Assembly: GCA_965217135.1 (NCBI GenBank)
Contig: OZ244249.1
Span: forward strand, 3,906,001 to 3,970,000
Length of the DNA stretch: 64,000 nucleotides
From: HXMU1420-2 sp017643305
GTDB lineage: Bacteria; Pseudomonadota; Alphaproteobacteria; Rhodobacterales; Rhodobacteraceae
Reading direction: 5' to 3'
Shown here: one piece after another, positions 8,117-17,026 of the stretch
Layout of the letters: each line of letters starts with the position of its first letter
Numbering within the stretch: the stretch's first letter is position 1
Made by a program: the position numbers and the translations under genes
Notes under the pieces: model-generated
The model's database searches: none
The model's input: only the letters and a program-made list of their open reading frames with translations
What the model was told of the DNA's origin: nothing

Positions 8117-9043
8117 TCACTCGGGCATAGGCCAGTCTTCTTCGCGTGGGATCCAGCGTGGGGCGCGATCGCCCGTCGCTTTTTTCAACTGGTCAATATA
8201 TTCACGTAAGTCCTGCTTTTCGCCAGTCAGGCAATCCATCTTCTCCAACTGCGGATCTGATGCACGGTACACCCGTTCCGGCCCGTCCGTCGGCATCGGC
8301 GCCCGACCCGGCCCTGCGATCTCCAGCAGCAGTTTTTTCTTGAGCGTGGCGCCAAATTCGTCCCAGCTTTCCACCGGCTCTACAAACGACCCGACCCCGC
8401 CGGTCACGCAGTCTGCGAAATAATGGTCCAGATCCTCGGCCGGGCCAGTTTCCGTCCCAACCAACAGCGGCAGGCCGTTGATGACCAAGCCATGATACAG
8501 CAGGTCGTCGCGCACACGGTCCACGCGCCGTCCGCTGTTGTTGAGCCCGTCGCTGGAGATGTCGACGACCCGGCGGAACGACACAAAGGGGCTCTCGTCC
8601 AGCACCTTCAGCGATGCGCCCAGCGCTTCGGAAATTGAAGTGCGCCCGCTACGCTGGACAGGGGCGTCTTCCAGCGCGTCGGCAAAGACTTCGGCGCTAT
8701 TCTGGTCGGCGATCAGGGTCCAGGGCACGATCTGCACCTGCGTGGTTTCACCGGCCCATTCGACCATGGTGACCGCAATGCGCCCAAGATACCCGGACGT
8801 GATACTGCGAATTACATCAGGGTCGCGAAAGGCGTCGACATATCCACGACGCTGAACCCCCAGTTCATAGGTGGAGATCGAAAACGAGATGTCGACCGCC
8901 AGCACCAGCTGCATGTCGACCTCCATAACGCCGCTGTCCACACGCACCGGCCCAGGGCGCCCGCCAAAGGTCGGCCCAGCCAGCCAGGTGGCCAGCACAA
9001 GAGCCGGAAGCGCGACGCGCCCGATGCGGCGGACACGGACCAT
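8117..9043 (-). CDS. DUF1194 (von Willebrand factor A-like) secreted protein
   Basis: About 308 residues, with an N-terminal hydrophobic signal (IGRVALPALVLATWLAGPTF) and a VWA-like domain that starts LVLAVDISFSIS (a MIDAS-type DxSxS) and continues through GRTSISEAL and VVDISSDGLNN. These are typical of DUF1194. The start was put at ATG 9043, one base after the stop of the preceding YVTN gene; GTG 9067 is an alternative. It is the last gene of the operon binding protein - YVTN propeller - DUF1194. VWA domains bind metal and partner proteins; a scaffold role in the periplasm is inference. Confidence 0.85.
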   Translation of the reverse strand: MVRVRRIGRVALPALVLATWLAGPTFGGRPGPVRVDSGVMEVDMQLVLAVDISFSISTYELGVQRRGYVDAFRDPDVIRSITSGYLGRIAVTMVEWAGETTQVQIVPWTLIADQNSAEVFADALEDAPVQRSGRTSISEALGASLKVLDESPFVSFRRVVDISSDGLNNSGRRVDRVRDDLLYHGLVINGLPLLVGTETGPAEDLDHYFADCVTGGVGSFVEPVESWDEFGATLKKKLLLEIAGPGRAPMPTDGPERVYRASDPQLEKMDCLTGEKQDLREYIDQLKKATGDRAPRWIPREEDWPMPE

Positions 9044-9044
9044 A

Positions 9045-10019
9045 TCAACCGGGCCGGAAGGCCGCACCCCAGGGGAACCGGCCCACCTTGATCGTTTTGA
9101 TTGGCTGCATCTTGTCCACGTCGATGACGGTCACATCGCCGGACACACCGTTGGTGGAATAGATGTGCTTGTCGCCTTCGTCGAATTCCAGGTGCCAGAC
9201 CCGGCGGCCCACAAGGATATATTCCAGCACCTCATAGGTTTGCTGATCGACGACTGCGACATGGTTGGACGGGCCCAGCGCCACGAAAGCCTTAGTTCCG
9301 TCAAAGGTCAACCGGATGCCAACCGGTTGTACCAGGTCATCGGAGATCCCCGGCACCTGCATGCGCATTTCGTGCAGGACTTCCTGCGTCGCGGTATCGA
9401 TCACGGCGATGGTCCCACCAATTTCACTGCTGACCCAGAGCCGGTCACCAGATTCAGAAAATTCCGCATGGCGCGGACGCTGGGCGACCAGTGTGTTATG
9501 GAAGATTTGCTGTTCGGCGGTGTTGATCCAGTGCACCATGTTGGTGGTTTCCGAGGTGACAACTGCGATTGCTCCGTCTGGCGAAACCGCCATGCCTTCG
9601 GGTTCGATGCCAACGTCAATCTCGGCAATCGCATCGCCGTTGGCGACGTCCAGAACGGTGGCAAGCGCATCTTCTTCGTTGGCGATGTAGAGGTGTTTGT
9701 TGTTCGGGTGCAGCGCGAATTGTTCGGGGTCTTCACCCGATGGCAGCCGATTGATCACCAGGCCTGTGTCGGGATCCAGCACCTCAACCGTGTCGTCGTC
9801 GGAGGCGCAGATATAGAGCACCGAGTAATCCTTGGCGAAAGTGATCCCGCGTGGGCGCAGGCCAACATTATAGGTCGCCTTGACCTCCATCGTTTTGGTG
9901 TCGATCACCGAAACGGTGTGGTCCTTTTCGTTGGACACCCACATTTCCCCGGCTATTGCAGTATTTAAGGACACCAGGCACGCCCCCAGAACACCTGCCG
10001 CAATCGTATGTTTTTTCAT
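9045..10019 (-). CDS. YVTN beta-propeller protein associated with the PQQ ABC system
   Basis: A 324-residue secreted beta-propeller. The signal peptide is MKKHTIAAGVLGACLVSLNTAIA. Then follow about seven repeats built on VSVIDTKTMEV-like blades (DHTVSVID, DTVEVLDPDTG, ALATVLDVANG, GTIAVIDTATQ, HVAVVDQQT, DVTVIDVDKM). Start ATG 10019 follows GGGAGG; the frame is open further upstream, but that would hide the signal. It matches the repeat protein (TIGR03866 type) that co-occurs with PQQ-dependent ABC genes. Molecular role unknown; likely a periplasmic binding or scaffold protein. Confidence 0.9.
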   Translation of the reverse strand: MKKHTIAAGVLGACLVSLNTAIAGEMWVSNEKDHTVSVIDTKTMEVKATYNVGLRPRGITFAKDYSVLYICASDDDTVEVLDPDTGLVINRLPSGEDPEQFALHPNNKHLYIANEEDALATVLDVANGDAIAEIDVGIEPEGMAVSPDGAIAVVTSETTNMVHWINTAEQQIFHNTLVAQRPRHAEFSESGDRLWVSSEIGGTIAVIDTATQEVLHEMRMQVPGISDDLVQPVGIRLTFDGTKAFVALGPSNHVAVVDQQTYEVLEYILVGRRVWHLEFDEGDKHIYSTNGVSGDVTVIDVDKMQPIKTIKVGRFPWGAAFRPG

Positions 10020-10041
10020 TTTTCCTCCCATAACCCCAGTT

Positions 10042-11238
10042 TTATTCGGCAAAGGCTGCACATTTGCTTTCGGGTTCGTCCAGCCCCAACGTGTCAAGTT
10101 CGGTCACGCGATGCAAGAAACCGGGCAGCGGCGCATTGGCGACCACCGCGCGGGGATGTACAAGGTGCACCACCTGGCGCATCTGTCCGTTCCAGTTTCG
10201 AAAAGACAGCTTGCGGCCTTTGAAACCGGACAGTTCGAACGCATCAGACAGGATGAACGCCCGGACATCGCCGGCATTTGCCGAGTTCAGGCGCGTGACC
10301 GCCTCCCCAATACTGCGGATCGCGGCCCAGGCGGCATAATCTAGCGGGCGCATGTCGCGCCCGGCAGACTCTTCGAACCGGGATTGCAGCTGGGCCGCGC
10401 CCCAGCTTTCCACAGCAGACGACCACGCGGTTGGCAGCAGCCCTGCGCTACCGACCACGGGCCGCGGTTGCCAAGTATTGTAGGGCAGGTAGCGTGCAAA
10501 ATCATCGGTCTCATCGGCTACGATCAGGACGTCATGTTTTGGAAAATCCTGCGTGAACGGCGGTAGTTCGGAACTGGCTGTACGGCGCAAATCGGCGTCT
10601 GACACCCATTCCTTGGTCGCCGCAATCTTGAGCCGGAACTTGGCAGCGGAGTTTCGGATCGCATCGGCAAAGGCCTTGTCTGCGGGGCGGCGGCCCTCGA
10701 TCATCACCAGCTTGGACCAGCGCCGCAGGACAAGGAATTGCGCCAGCGCATCGCTGCGCATCGCGTCGCTGACCGCGGTGTGAAGGACATTGGCCCGGCA
10801 TTCGGTATCCCGCAGAGCAGCATCCCCGCGCGCCACGTTAAAGATCAGCTTGCCCGCGTTTTCTGGCCGGTCAGCAAAAGCCAGCAAGTACGCTGCCGGG
10901 GCATCCATCAGGACCAGGTCGCCGGGCGTCTGCGGGGTCGTGGCCCCGTCCACTGGCGTGACGGCGCCGGTATCGTCCATTTCGAAAAAGGAAAGCCGGT
11001 AGTCCTGGTTCAGAAAGCGGCCTGTTGTGGCGTTGTCCGCATGGCCTACAATGGCCCCGGCCTGCCCGTCATCTTCCGGGATCGGATCGAGGTTGGACAG
11101 GACTGGGGGACGGTCCACCTTTTGCCGGATGTAGGAGATGTTGATTTCCAGCGCCTGCGCGCTGAGCGCCACGGGCATTACCACTGCTATTGCCACCCAC
11201 AGCGCGGTTTTCCGCATCAAACAACCGACCGTCATCAT
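10042..11238 (-). CDS. PQQ-associated ABC transporter substrate-binding protein (PedB-like)
   Basis: A 398-residue periplasmic protein with signal peptide (RKTALWVAIAVVMPVALSAQ) and a branched-chain-amino-acid-type binding protein fold, as in the family found beside PQQ alcohol dehydrogenases (TIGR03863 type). Landmarks include DDGQAGAIVGHADNATTGRF and the late YAAWAAIRSIGEAV segment. The start is one of two adjacent ATGs at 11238/11235, with GGAG and GAGGGG upstream. It is divergent from the quinoprotein dehydrogenase gene and heads a three-gene operon. Its permease and ATPase are at 1753-3290. The ligand is unknown. Confidence 0.88.
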   Translation of the reverse strand: MMTVGCLMRKTALWVAIAVVMPVALSAQALEINISYIRQKVDRPPVLSNLDPIPEDDGQAGAIVGHADNATTGRFLNQDYRLSFFEMDDTGAVTPVDGATTPQTPGDLVLMDAPAAYLLAFADRPENAGKLIFNVARGDAALRDTECRANVLHTAVSDAMRSDALAQFLVLRRWSKLVMIEGRRPADKAFADAIRNSAAKFRLKIAATKEWVSDADLRRTASSELPPFTQDFPKHDVLIVADETDDFARYLPYNTWQPRPVVGSAGLLPTAWSSAVESWGAAQLQSRFEESAGRDMRPLDYAAWAAIRSIGEAVTRLNSANAGDVRAFILSDAFELSGFKGRKLSFRNWNGQMRQVVHLVHPRAVVANAPLPGFLHRVTELDTLGLDEPESKCAAFAE

Positions 11239-11336
11239 CCCCTCTCACTCCACCTGCCACCATTTGCTCCCTCGCGCGCGGTTCCATTGCAACGGACCAG
11301 TTGACAAAACTATAGAATGCGGCCCCCGCACACTAT

Positions 11337-11351
11337 ACGACTAAAGTCAGA
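11337..11351. promoter_or_regulatory. PQQ-locus repeat motif (ACGACTAAAGTCAGA), site 1
   Basis: One of three copies of a degenerate palindrome, consensus ACGAcTAAgGTCgAA. It lies in the divergent region between the binding-protein operon and the quinoprotein dehydrogenase gene, ending 124 nt before the latter's ATG. See also 14491-14505 and 17742-17756. Confidence 0.55.
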
Positions 11352-11475
11352 TAGCTCGCTTTTTGACGCTTATCTACACTACGATTGTGAACCTGCACGC
11401 GACGCGGGTCTTGTGCTTCGGTTCGGGTGTGGAGGCCCAGACCGTGAAAAGCAGAAACAGTATAGGGAGGCGACA

Positions 11476-13155
11476 ATGAAGTACAATTGTATCAAACGGT
11501 TAGGGCTTACGGCCACGATCATTTTTGGCGTAGCCAACGCCGGTGCGGTCTATGCACAAACAGCGGATGAGCTGAAGAACGACACCAGCGATCCATCGAG
11601 CATTTTGACCTATGGCATGGGCTATGGTCAGCAGCGTCACAGCTCGCTGGACATGGTGAATGCAGACAACGTGGGCAAGCTGGCGCCGGCGTGGGCCTAT
11701 TCGCTGGCCGACACGCGCGGGCAAGAAAGCTTCCCGATGCTGTATGACGGAGTGATGTATGTCACCACGCATAACTCGACGGTGGCGCTGGATGCCGTGA
11801 CCGGGCGGCAGATCTGGAAATCCGTCATCGAATATCCGGCAGAAACGCCGCGTGTGGCCTGCTGCGGTATCGTGAACCGGGGATCCGCTATTTACGGCGG
11901 TCGTCTGTTCCGCACCACGCTGGACGCGCATGTGATCGCGCTGGACATGGAAACCGGTGAAGAAGTCTGGCGGACCAAGTCCATAGACTACAAGGCCGGG
12001 TATTCCATGACCGTCGCGCCGACCATCGCAGATGGCGTTCTGATCACCGGGATCTCCGGCGGAGAATATGGCATTCGCGGCTACCTAGAAGGCTATGACC
12101 CCGACACCGGAGAGCGGCTATGGCGCACCTATACCGTACCCGCGCCGGGCGAGCCGGGGTCCGAGACCTGGAAAGATGGCGGCGACGCGTGGCAGCGCGG
12201 CGGCGGCCCGACCTGGCTGACCGGATCCTATGATCCCGAGCTGAACACCGTCTACTGGGGCACCGGCAACGCGGCCTCGTGGAATGCGGGCCTCCGCCCG
12301 GGCGACAACCTCTATACCTCGACGATCCTGGCGCTGGAGCCAAAGACGGGCGCGATCAAGTGGCATTATCAGACCTCACCCAACGATCCGTTCGACTATG
12401 ACGCCACCAACGAGCTGGTGCTTGCCACCATCGACGGGCGCAAGGTCATCATGCAGGCCAACCGCAACGGCTTCTTCTATGTGCTCGACCGCACCAATGG
12501 CGAGTTGCTTGCGGCGCCGCAGTTCATCGACAAGGTGAACTGGGCCACCGGCATCGACCTGGCGACGGGCCGTCCGATGGACACCGAGGTCGCCACCAAG
12601 GCGCGCACAGGGGAGCAGGTGACCTACTATCCCAGCGCGTTCGGCGGCAAGAACTGGTCGCCGATGGCTTATAACCCCGACAGCAATACGGTCTTTATCA
12701 ACACGTTCAAGGACGTGGGCATGCAGTACAAGGCGGTGGAACCGCAGTACCGGCCCGGCGTGTTCTACTTCGGGGCCGAGTTCGCGTGGGCCTGGCCTGA
12801 GGGCGATCGCGGCGAACTGCGCGCGATCGACCCGATGACCGGCGACGTGAAATGGGCGGACAGCTCTGCGCTTCCACGCCTGGCCGGTGTTCTGTCCACA
12901 GCGGGTAACTTGGTGTTCACCGGGGGTCAGACCGGCGAATTCGAAGCGTTCAACGCCGAAACCGGCGAAGCGCTTTGGTCATTCAACACCGGTTCCGGCA
13001 TCGTCGGCCAGCCTGTCACCTGGGAAAAGGATGGCAAGCAGTACGTGACCGTCGTCAACGGTGCAGGCGCAGTTTACGCCCTGTTCTCGGGGGATGAGCG
13101 TCTTGCAACCGTACCGCCGGGCGGCAACGTCTGGACCTTTGCGCTGGTGGAGTAA
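11476..13155 (+). CDS. PQQ-dependent alcohol dehydrogenase, lanthanide-type active site
   Basis: A 559-residue periplasmic quinoprotein of the methanol/ethanol dehydrogenase family. The start is ATG 11476 after GGGAGG, giving a signal peptide ending at VYA. An eight-bladed propeller fold is expected. Visible active-site residues: adjacent cysteines (Cys129-Cys130, ACCG) that form the vicinal disulfide under PQQ, metal ligands Glu197 (GGEYGIRGY) and Asn265 (GTGNAASWN), catalytic Asp307, and a second Asp309 in FDYDATN. The Asp two residues after the catalytic Asp is the hallmark of lanthanide-dependent XoxF and ExaF/PedH enzymes; calcium MxaF enzymes have Ala there. Substrate (methanol, ethanol or another alcohol) cannot be read from the sequence. 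Electrons should pass to the cytochrome domain encoded next. Confidence 0.9.
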   Translation: MKYNCIKRLGLTATIIFGVANAGAVYAQTADELKNDTSDPSSILTYGMGYGQQRHSSLDMVNADNVGKLAPAWAYSLADTRGQESFPMLYDGVMYVTTHNSTVALDAVTGRQIWKSVIEYPAETPRVACCGIVNRGSAIYGGRLFRTTLDAHVIALDMETGEEVWRTKSIDYKAGYSMTVAPTIADGVLITGISGGEYGIRGYLEGYDPDTGERLWRTYTVPAPGEPGSETWKDGGDAWQRGGGPTWLTGSYDPELNTVYWGTGNAASWNAGLRPGDNLYTSTILALEPKTGAIKWHYQTSPNDPFDYDATNELVLATIDGRKVIMQANRNGFFYVLDRTNGELLAAPQFIDKVNWATGIDLATGRPMDTEVATKARTGEQVTYYPSAFGGKNWSPMAYNPDSNTVFINTFKDVGMQYKAVEPQYRPGVFYFGAEFAWAWPEGDRGELRAIDPMTGDVKWADSSALPRLAGVLSTAGNLVFTGGQTGEFEAFNAETGEALWSFNTGSGIVGQPVTWEKDGKQYVTVVNGAGAVYALFSGDERLATVPPGGNVWTFALVE

Positions 13156-13164
13156 TCGGGACAC

Positions 13165-14412
13165 ATGTTGATAAGACTAGCAGCATCGCTGTGTTTTCTG
13201 GCGCTCTTCGGAGCGCCAGTTTTCGCTGAGGATTTCGACCTGACCAAGGCCAAGCGAACATACAAGGATTTCTGTTCGCATTGCCACGGGATCGACATGG
13301 TGAATCCCGGCACGTCTTCCTATGACCTGCGGAAGTTCCCGGCAGACCAGAAAGACCGCTTCTACACCTCTGTGAATAAGGGTAGGGGCGATATGCCCGC
13401 ATGGGGCGATATATTGCTGCCCGATGAACTGGATCTGCTTTGGAAATATGTCGTCACGCGTGGCGGCAAAGAACCTCTGCCAAAGGAAGAAGCCGCTGTA
13501 CCGGCAACCGACACAGACCAGACCCAGCAGCATGGGTCACTGACAACGAAACCAGGCACGCTCACCGCGTGCCTGGCCAAAAACGGCGGCGTGATGTCGT
13601 CACGGCGCGCCAAGGGCGGCGCCGGACTGGATTATGCACTTGTCACAGCGCTGGCAGACCAAATGGGTCTCGCGCTGGAGGTCGAGTGGTTCGAAAGCGA
13701 ACAGGAAGAAGAGAGCACGCCTATCCGCGAGCTTTACGCGCTGCTGGCCTATAATGTCTGCGATGTCATGCCTGGATTTGCGCTCTATGAAACATCACTG
13801 AGCGCCTTTTACAAAACGCGCGCCGCCTTGCCGCGCTATGACAATAAGCCAGCGCATCTGGGGCCGGAGTTTCAGGTGGATCTGGAACCAATCAGCGTAT
13901 CAGACCCTTATGCACGGATGGAGATGGGCGTGGTCTACCGGACCCCCGAATTCGAACGTGAGATCACGCAGATCGCGGATATGGAGGGGCTGAAGATCGG
14001 TGTCGAACAGGGCACGCTGGCGGGGGTTCTAACCCTGCGCCAGGGCACGTCGAAGATGGTGGCTGACAGCATCACGGCGAACCCCGGCCCGGATTTCCTG
14101 TGGAAGATGGAACAAGGTGCGTTCGACGCCGCACTGGTAACTGTTGGGGCCTACGATTTTCATAAGAAGCAGAATTTCGTCAGCACGCTGGCGCTGGACG
14201 AATACCGCCATCCCATCGGTTTCAATCTGAGCGTGGCGATGTTGAAAAGCCGACGTGACCTGCTGGATCAAATAGACCCGACCATAAACGCGATGATCGC
14301 GGACGGGCGTATGGCCGCGCTTGCGAAAAAGAACAAGGTCACCTTCAGCGCGCCGAAAGAACCCTGGGTGCAGTCCAACCTGACCATGGAAGACATCCTG
14401 CTACGCCGCTGA
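13165..14412 (+). CDS. cytochrome c fused to XoxJ/MoxJ-like periplasmic binding protein
   Basis: A 415-residue secreted fusion protein. The signal peptide ends at VFA. Residues about 25-100 form a monoheme cytochrome c with CSHCH and a probable axial Met in GDMPAWGD. After an Ala/Pro/Gln-rich linker (about 105-125), residues 130-415 resemble the quinoprotein-associated solute-binding family (MxaJ/XoxJ; TIGR03871 type), beginning LTACLAKNGGVMSS. Normally the acceptor cytochrome (XoxG) and XoxJ are separate genes. It starts 9 nt after the dehydrogenase. The fusion would put the electron acceptor and the maturation/activation factor on one chain. Confidence 0.87.
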   Translation: MLIRLAASLCFLALFGAPVFAEDFDLTKAKRTYKDFCSHCHGIDMVNPGTSSYDLRKFPADQKDRFYTSVNKGRGDMPAWGDILLPDELDLLWKYVVTRGGKEPLPKEEAAVPATDTDQTQQHGSLTTKPGTLTACLAKNGGVMSSRRAKGGAGLDYALVTALADQMGLALEVEWFESEQEEESTPIRELYALLAYNVCDVMPGFALYETSLSAFYKTRAALPRYDNKPAHLGPEFQVDLEPISVSDPYARMEMGVVYRTPEFEREITQIADMEGLKIGVEQGTLAGVLTLRQGTSKMVADSITANPGPDFLWKMEQGAFDAALVTVGAYDFHKKQNFVSTLALDEYRHPIGFNLSVAMLKSRRDLLDQIDPTINAMIADGRMAALAKKNKVTFSAPKEPWVQSNLTMEDILLRR

Positions 14413-14490
14413 AGCGACTAAGACTTTGGTGCCGTTTTAGCCGACCTCACACACATTCTATTTGACCGGTTTCGGCATCTGCTTAGGCTG

Positions 14491-14505
14491 ACGAACTAAG
14501 TCGAA
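14491..14505. promoter_or_regulatory. PQQ-locus repeat motif (ACGAACTAAGTCGAA), site 2
   Basis: Second copy of the shared motif, ending 43 nt before the SoxYZ-like gene. A half-similar sequence, GCGACTAAG, occurs just after the previous gene's stop, near 14415. Confidence 0.55.
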
Positions 14506-14548
14506 AGTGCCGGCGGTACGCCAAAATGCGTTGTGAAAGGACCCTGTC

Positions 14549-15412
14549 ATGACACGCAAATTGATGACTTCACTTCTGTGCGCCGCCATCGCTTCCATCC
14601 CCGTCACTACGGTAGCCGGCGGGTCGTCGAGTTTTCTGCCTGCTTATATGCAGACGCAGAACCAAATGATTGAAAGCGAAACCTGGAACGACTGGCTGCG
14701 CGAAGAAATGGTGGGCCAGGCAACGCTCTTGGATGGCGAAGACCTAATGTCATTGGATGCGCCGGTTCAGGCCTTTGATGCCGCGACCGTACCGTTCACG
14801 CTGCGCCAGCGGGCCGGTACCGAACGGATCACGCATCTAAAGATGGTGGTGGATGAAAATCCGATGCCTTTGGTGGCTGATTTCACTTTTGGCCCGCAGA
14901 TGGGTGAAATTTCGTTCGAATCGCGCGTTCGTTATGACGTCTATTCCAACATTCGCGCGATTGCTCGGCTAGAAGATGGCCGCACCATGATGGTCGGCCG
15001 GTTTGTACAGGCCGCAGGCGGGTGTTCGGCGGCGGTGACGCGGGACGTTGCCGCGGTTGAGGCCACAATGGGCGAAATACGGTTGAAGCAGATTGATACG
15101 TCGGGCGGCACATCGACCGCCGGCGACGGCAAGCCGCGCGAAGTGCAGCTGATGATCCGGCACCCTAACTTTACCGGGATGCAGGTTCACACGGGAACGC
15201 TGGACCATATCGAAGCGCGGTTCATTAACCTCGTCGAAGTAATGCTGGACGGTGAAATCCTGTTCAAGATGGAGGGTGGATTTTCGATCAGCGAAAACCC
15301 GTCTTTTCGCTTTAGCTATCTGGACAATGGATCGTCGGAGATGATGGTGCGCGCGGTGGACACGGACGGTACAGAATTTGTCCAGCGGTTCGCGCTGCAA
15401 TCAGGCACCTAA
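14549..15412 (+). CDS. quinoprotein-associated SoxYZ-like carrier protein
   Basis: A 287-residue secreted protein with signal peptide (LLCAAIASIPVTTVAG). The N-terminal half resembles SoxY and carries the candidate sulfur-carrier Cys159 in QAAGGCSAAV. The C-terminal half resembles SoxZ (KPREVQLMIRHPNFTGMQ). This matches the fused SoxYZ-related family of quinoprotein relay systems (TIGR04557 type). It is the first gene of a unit with the rhodanese-like and SoxH-like genes; the next ATG follows its stop directly. Role: thiol/sulfur carrier linked to PQQ alcohol oxidation, exact chemistry not established. Confidence 0.88.
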   Translation: MTRKLMTSLLCAAIASIPVTTVAGGSSSFLPAYMQTQNQMIESETWNDWLREEMVGQATLLDGEDLMSLDAPVQAFDAATVPFTLRQRAGTERITHLKMVVDENPMPLVADFTFGPQMGEISFESRVRYDVYSNIRAIARLEDGRTMMVGRFVQAAGGCSAAVTRDVAAVEATMGEIRLKQIDTSGGTSTAGDGKPREVQLMIRHPNFTGMQVHTGTLDHIEARFINLVEVMLDGEILFKMEGGFSISENPSFRFSYLDNGSSEMMVRAVDTDGTEFVQRFALQSGT

Positions 15413-15961
15413 ATGCTGCGCTGGATCGGCGCGGTCACCTTGGCCTTTGTCGTGGCAGCAGCCGGGGCATGGGCGGGCGAGGTGCCGGTCCCCGAGGACT
15501 ACCGCCAATCCGGATATCGCGCGCCAGTGCCGGACCTTGTGCCCGGCGCGTTGACCATCACTGACAAAACCGCCCATGCGCTATGGTGGAGCGGCGCGGT
15601 GGCCTTTGTTGATGTTATGCCTGACATCCCCAAACCCAAAGGCCTGTCCGAAGATACCGTGTGGCAGGGACGGTCGCGGTTTTCCGTGCCCGGCGCGATC
15701 TGGTTGCCGGATACGGGTGCCGGCAGCCCCGATGCCGAAACTATGGCCTATTTCCAAACAGGCCTGACTCAGGCGACAGAGGGCAACAAGGCATCACCAG
15801 TTGTGATTTTCTGTCAGGCTGAATGCTGGATGTCCTGGAACGCAGCGCGGCGTGCCGCCAAGCTCGGGTATGAACGCGTCTACTGGTATCCGGATGGAAC
15901 GGATGGGTGGATTGCACAGGGATGGCCCACGAAGAAACTGAAACGGTTTCAGCAGCAGTGA
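15413..15961 (+). CDS. PQQ-associated CxxxCW-motif rhodanese-like protein
   Basis: A 182-residue secreted protein with an N-terminal signal (LAFVVAAAGAWA). The rhodanese-like core contains VIFCQAECWMSWNAARRA, where two Cys frame the loop that holds the catalytic Cys in classical rhodaneses. This is the motif of the family that accompanies PQQ-dependent catabolism (TIGR03865 type). Its ATG directly abuts the stop of the SoxYZ-like gene. Probable role: periplasmic partner of the carrier protein; biochemical activity unknown. Confidence 0.9.
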   Translation: MLRWIGAVTLAFVVAAAGAWAGEVPVPEDYRQSGYRAPVPDLVPGALTITDKTAHALWWSGAVAFVDVMPDIPKPKGLSEDTVWQGRSRFSVPGAIWLPDTGAGSPDAETMAYFQTGLTQATEGNKASPVVIFCQAECWMSWNAARRAAKLGYERVYWYPDGTDGWIAQGWPTKKLKRFQQQ

Positions 15962-15973
15962 GGGGGCAATTAT

Positions 15974-17026
15974 ATGAGCGGTTTTGAGCTCGTCGCGACC
16001 CTTTGTCTGGCTGGGCTTTGCGCCGCTCGGGTCATCCCGGCCCCTGTACCGCAAAGCGAAGACGCATGTACCGCCAGCGCGGAAACCATTGTGGAAAACT
16101 GGCGCGAAACAAGGCCCGGCGGCACGGTAGATGCCATGGACTGCGTACCGCTGGAGGACCTCGCCGGACGGGCGGCTGCGGTGATCGAAACTGCGCCTGG
16201 CCATTTTGTGCATTTCGGACAGGTCGAAACGATGGGGCCAGGCTCGTTCGGAGATTTTGCCAACACGGGTTTCATCATCGGGACAGAGGCTGTCGCGGTG
16301 ATTGACACGGGCACAACACGCGCGTTGGGGGAAGCGCTTTACCTCGCCATACGTCAACAGACAGACCTGCCAATCAAGTGGCTGATCCTGACACATATGC
16401 ACCCCGATCATGCGCTGGGCGCGGACGTCTTTCACGAAGCGGGAGCAGAGTTGGTCGGCGCGCAAGCGCTGAACCGGTCGCTGTCCTTACGGGCCGATCC
16501 TTACCTGACCAACATGGATCGTCTGCTGGGCGCAGATGTTATGCATGGTACGACGGTGGTCTTTGCTGACCGTCTGGTGACTGACCGGTTGCACCTGGAC
16601 TTGGGCGACCGGGTGCTGGAACTCGAGGCACATGAAACCGCGCATACAGACAATGACCTGACTGTTTTTGACCAGCAGAGCGGCACATTGTGGACCGGAG
16701 ATCTGGTGTTTCTGGAACATACGCCGGCGCTGGACGGGTCGATCAACGGTTGGATCCGGGTACTGGAAAACCTGCCGGACATCCCCGCCACGCAATTGGT
16801 ACCGGGCCATGGCCGGATGGTACACAGCCATCCCGCAGGCACACAGCCAACGCTTGCGTATCTGCGCGGATTGCGGGATCAAGTGCGCCAGGCGATTGCA
16901 GATGGCGAAAGCCTGAACACGGCCCTGCGCCATCTGGGCCTGGGGCTGGAAGCTAAATGGCACCTGTTTCATGAATTCAACCCACGCAACGCGACCAATG
17001 CCTATGTCGAACTGGAATGGGAATAA
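15974..17026 (+). CDS. quinoprotein relay system zinc metallohydrolase (SoxH-like)
   Basis: A 350-residue metallo-beta-lactamase-fold protein. It has the zinc motif THMHPDHALGAD (His141, His143, Asp145, His146), a downstream WTGDLVF Asp and a late PGHG His. An N-terminal hydrophobic stretch suggests export. It resembles the SoxH-related hydrolases of quinoprotein relay systems. A GAGGGGG ribosome site precedes ATG 15974. Twelve nt separate it from the CxxxCW gene, and its 3' end overlaps the next gene. It may hydrolyse a thioester or persulfide-type intermediate on the SoxYZ-like carrier; this is inference. Confidence 0.87.
   Translation: MSGFELVATLCLAGLCAARVIPAPVPQSEDACTASAETIVENWRETRPGGTVDAMDCVPLEDLAGRAAAVIETAPGHFVHFGQVETMGPGSFGDFANTGFIIGTEAVAVIDTGTTRALGEALYLAIRQQTDLPIKWLILTHMHPDHALGADVFHEAGAELVGAQALNRSLSLRADPYLTNMDRLLGADVMHGTTVVFADRLVTDRLHLDLGDRVLELEAHETAHTDNDLTVFDQQSGTLWTGDLVFLEHTPALDGSINGWIRVLENLPDIPATQLVPGHGRMVHSHPAGTQPTLAYLRGLRDQVRQAIADGESLNTALRHLGLGLEAKWHLFHEFNPRNATNAYVELEWE

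Noticed and set aside
8871..9968. 365-codon plus-strand frame over the DUF1194 and YVTN genes
   Set aside because: Antisense to two genes with clear domains; His/Val/Asp-rich text mirrors the beta-propeller codons.
11301..11306. TTGACA upstream of the quinoprotein dehydrogenase as a -35
   Set aside because: No acceptable -10 at 16-18 nt; left out as a promoter.
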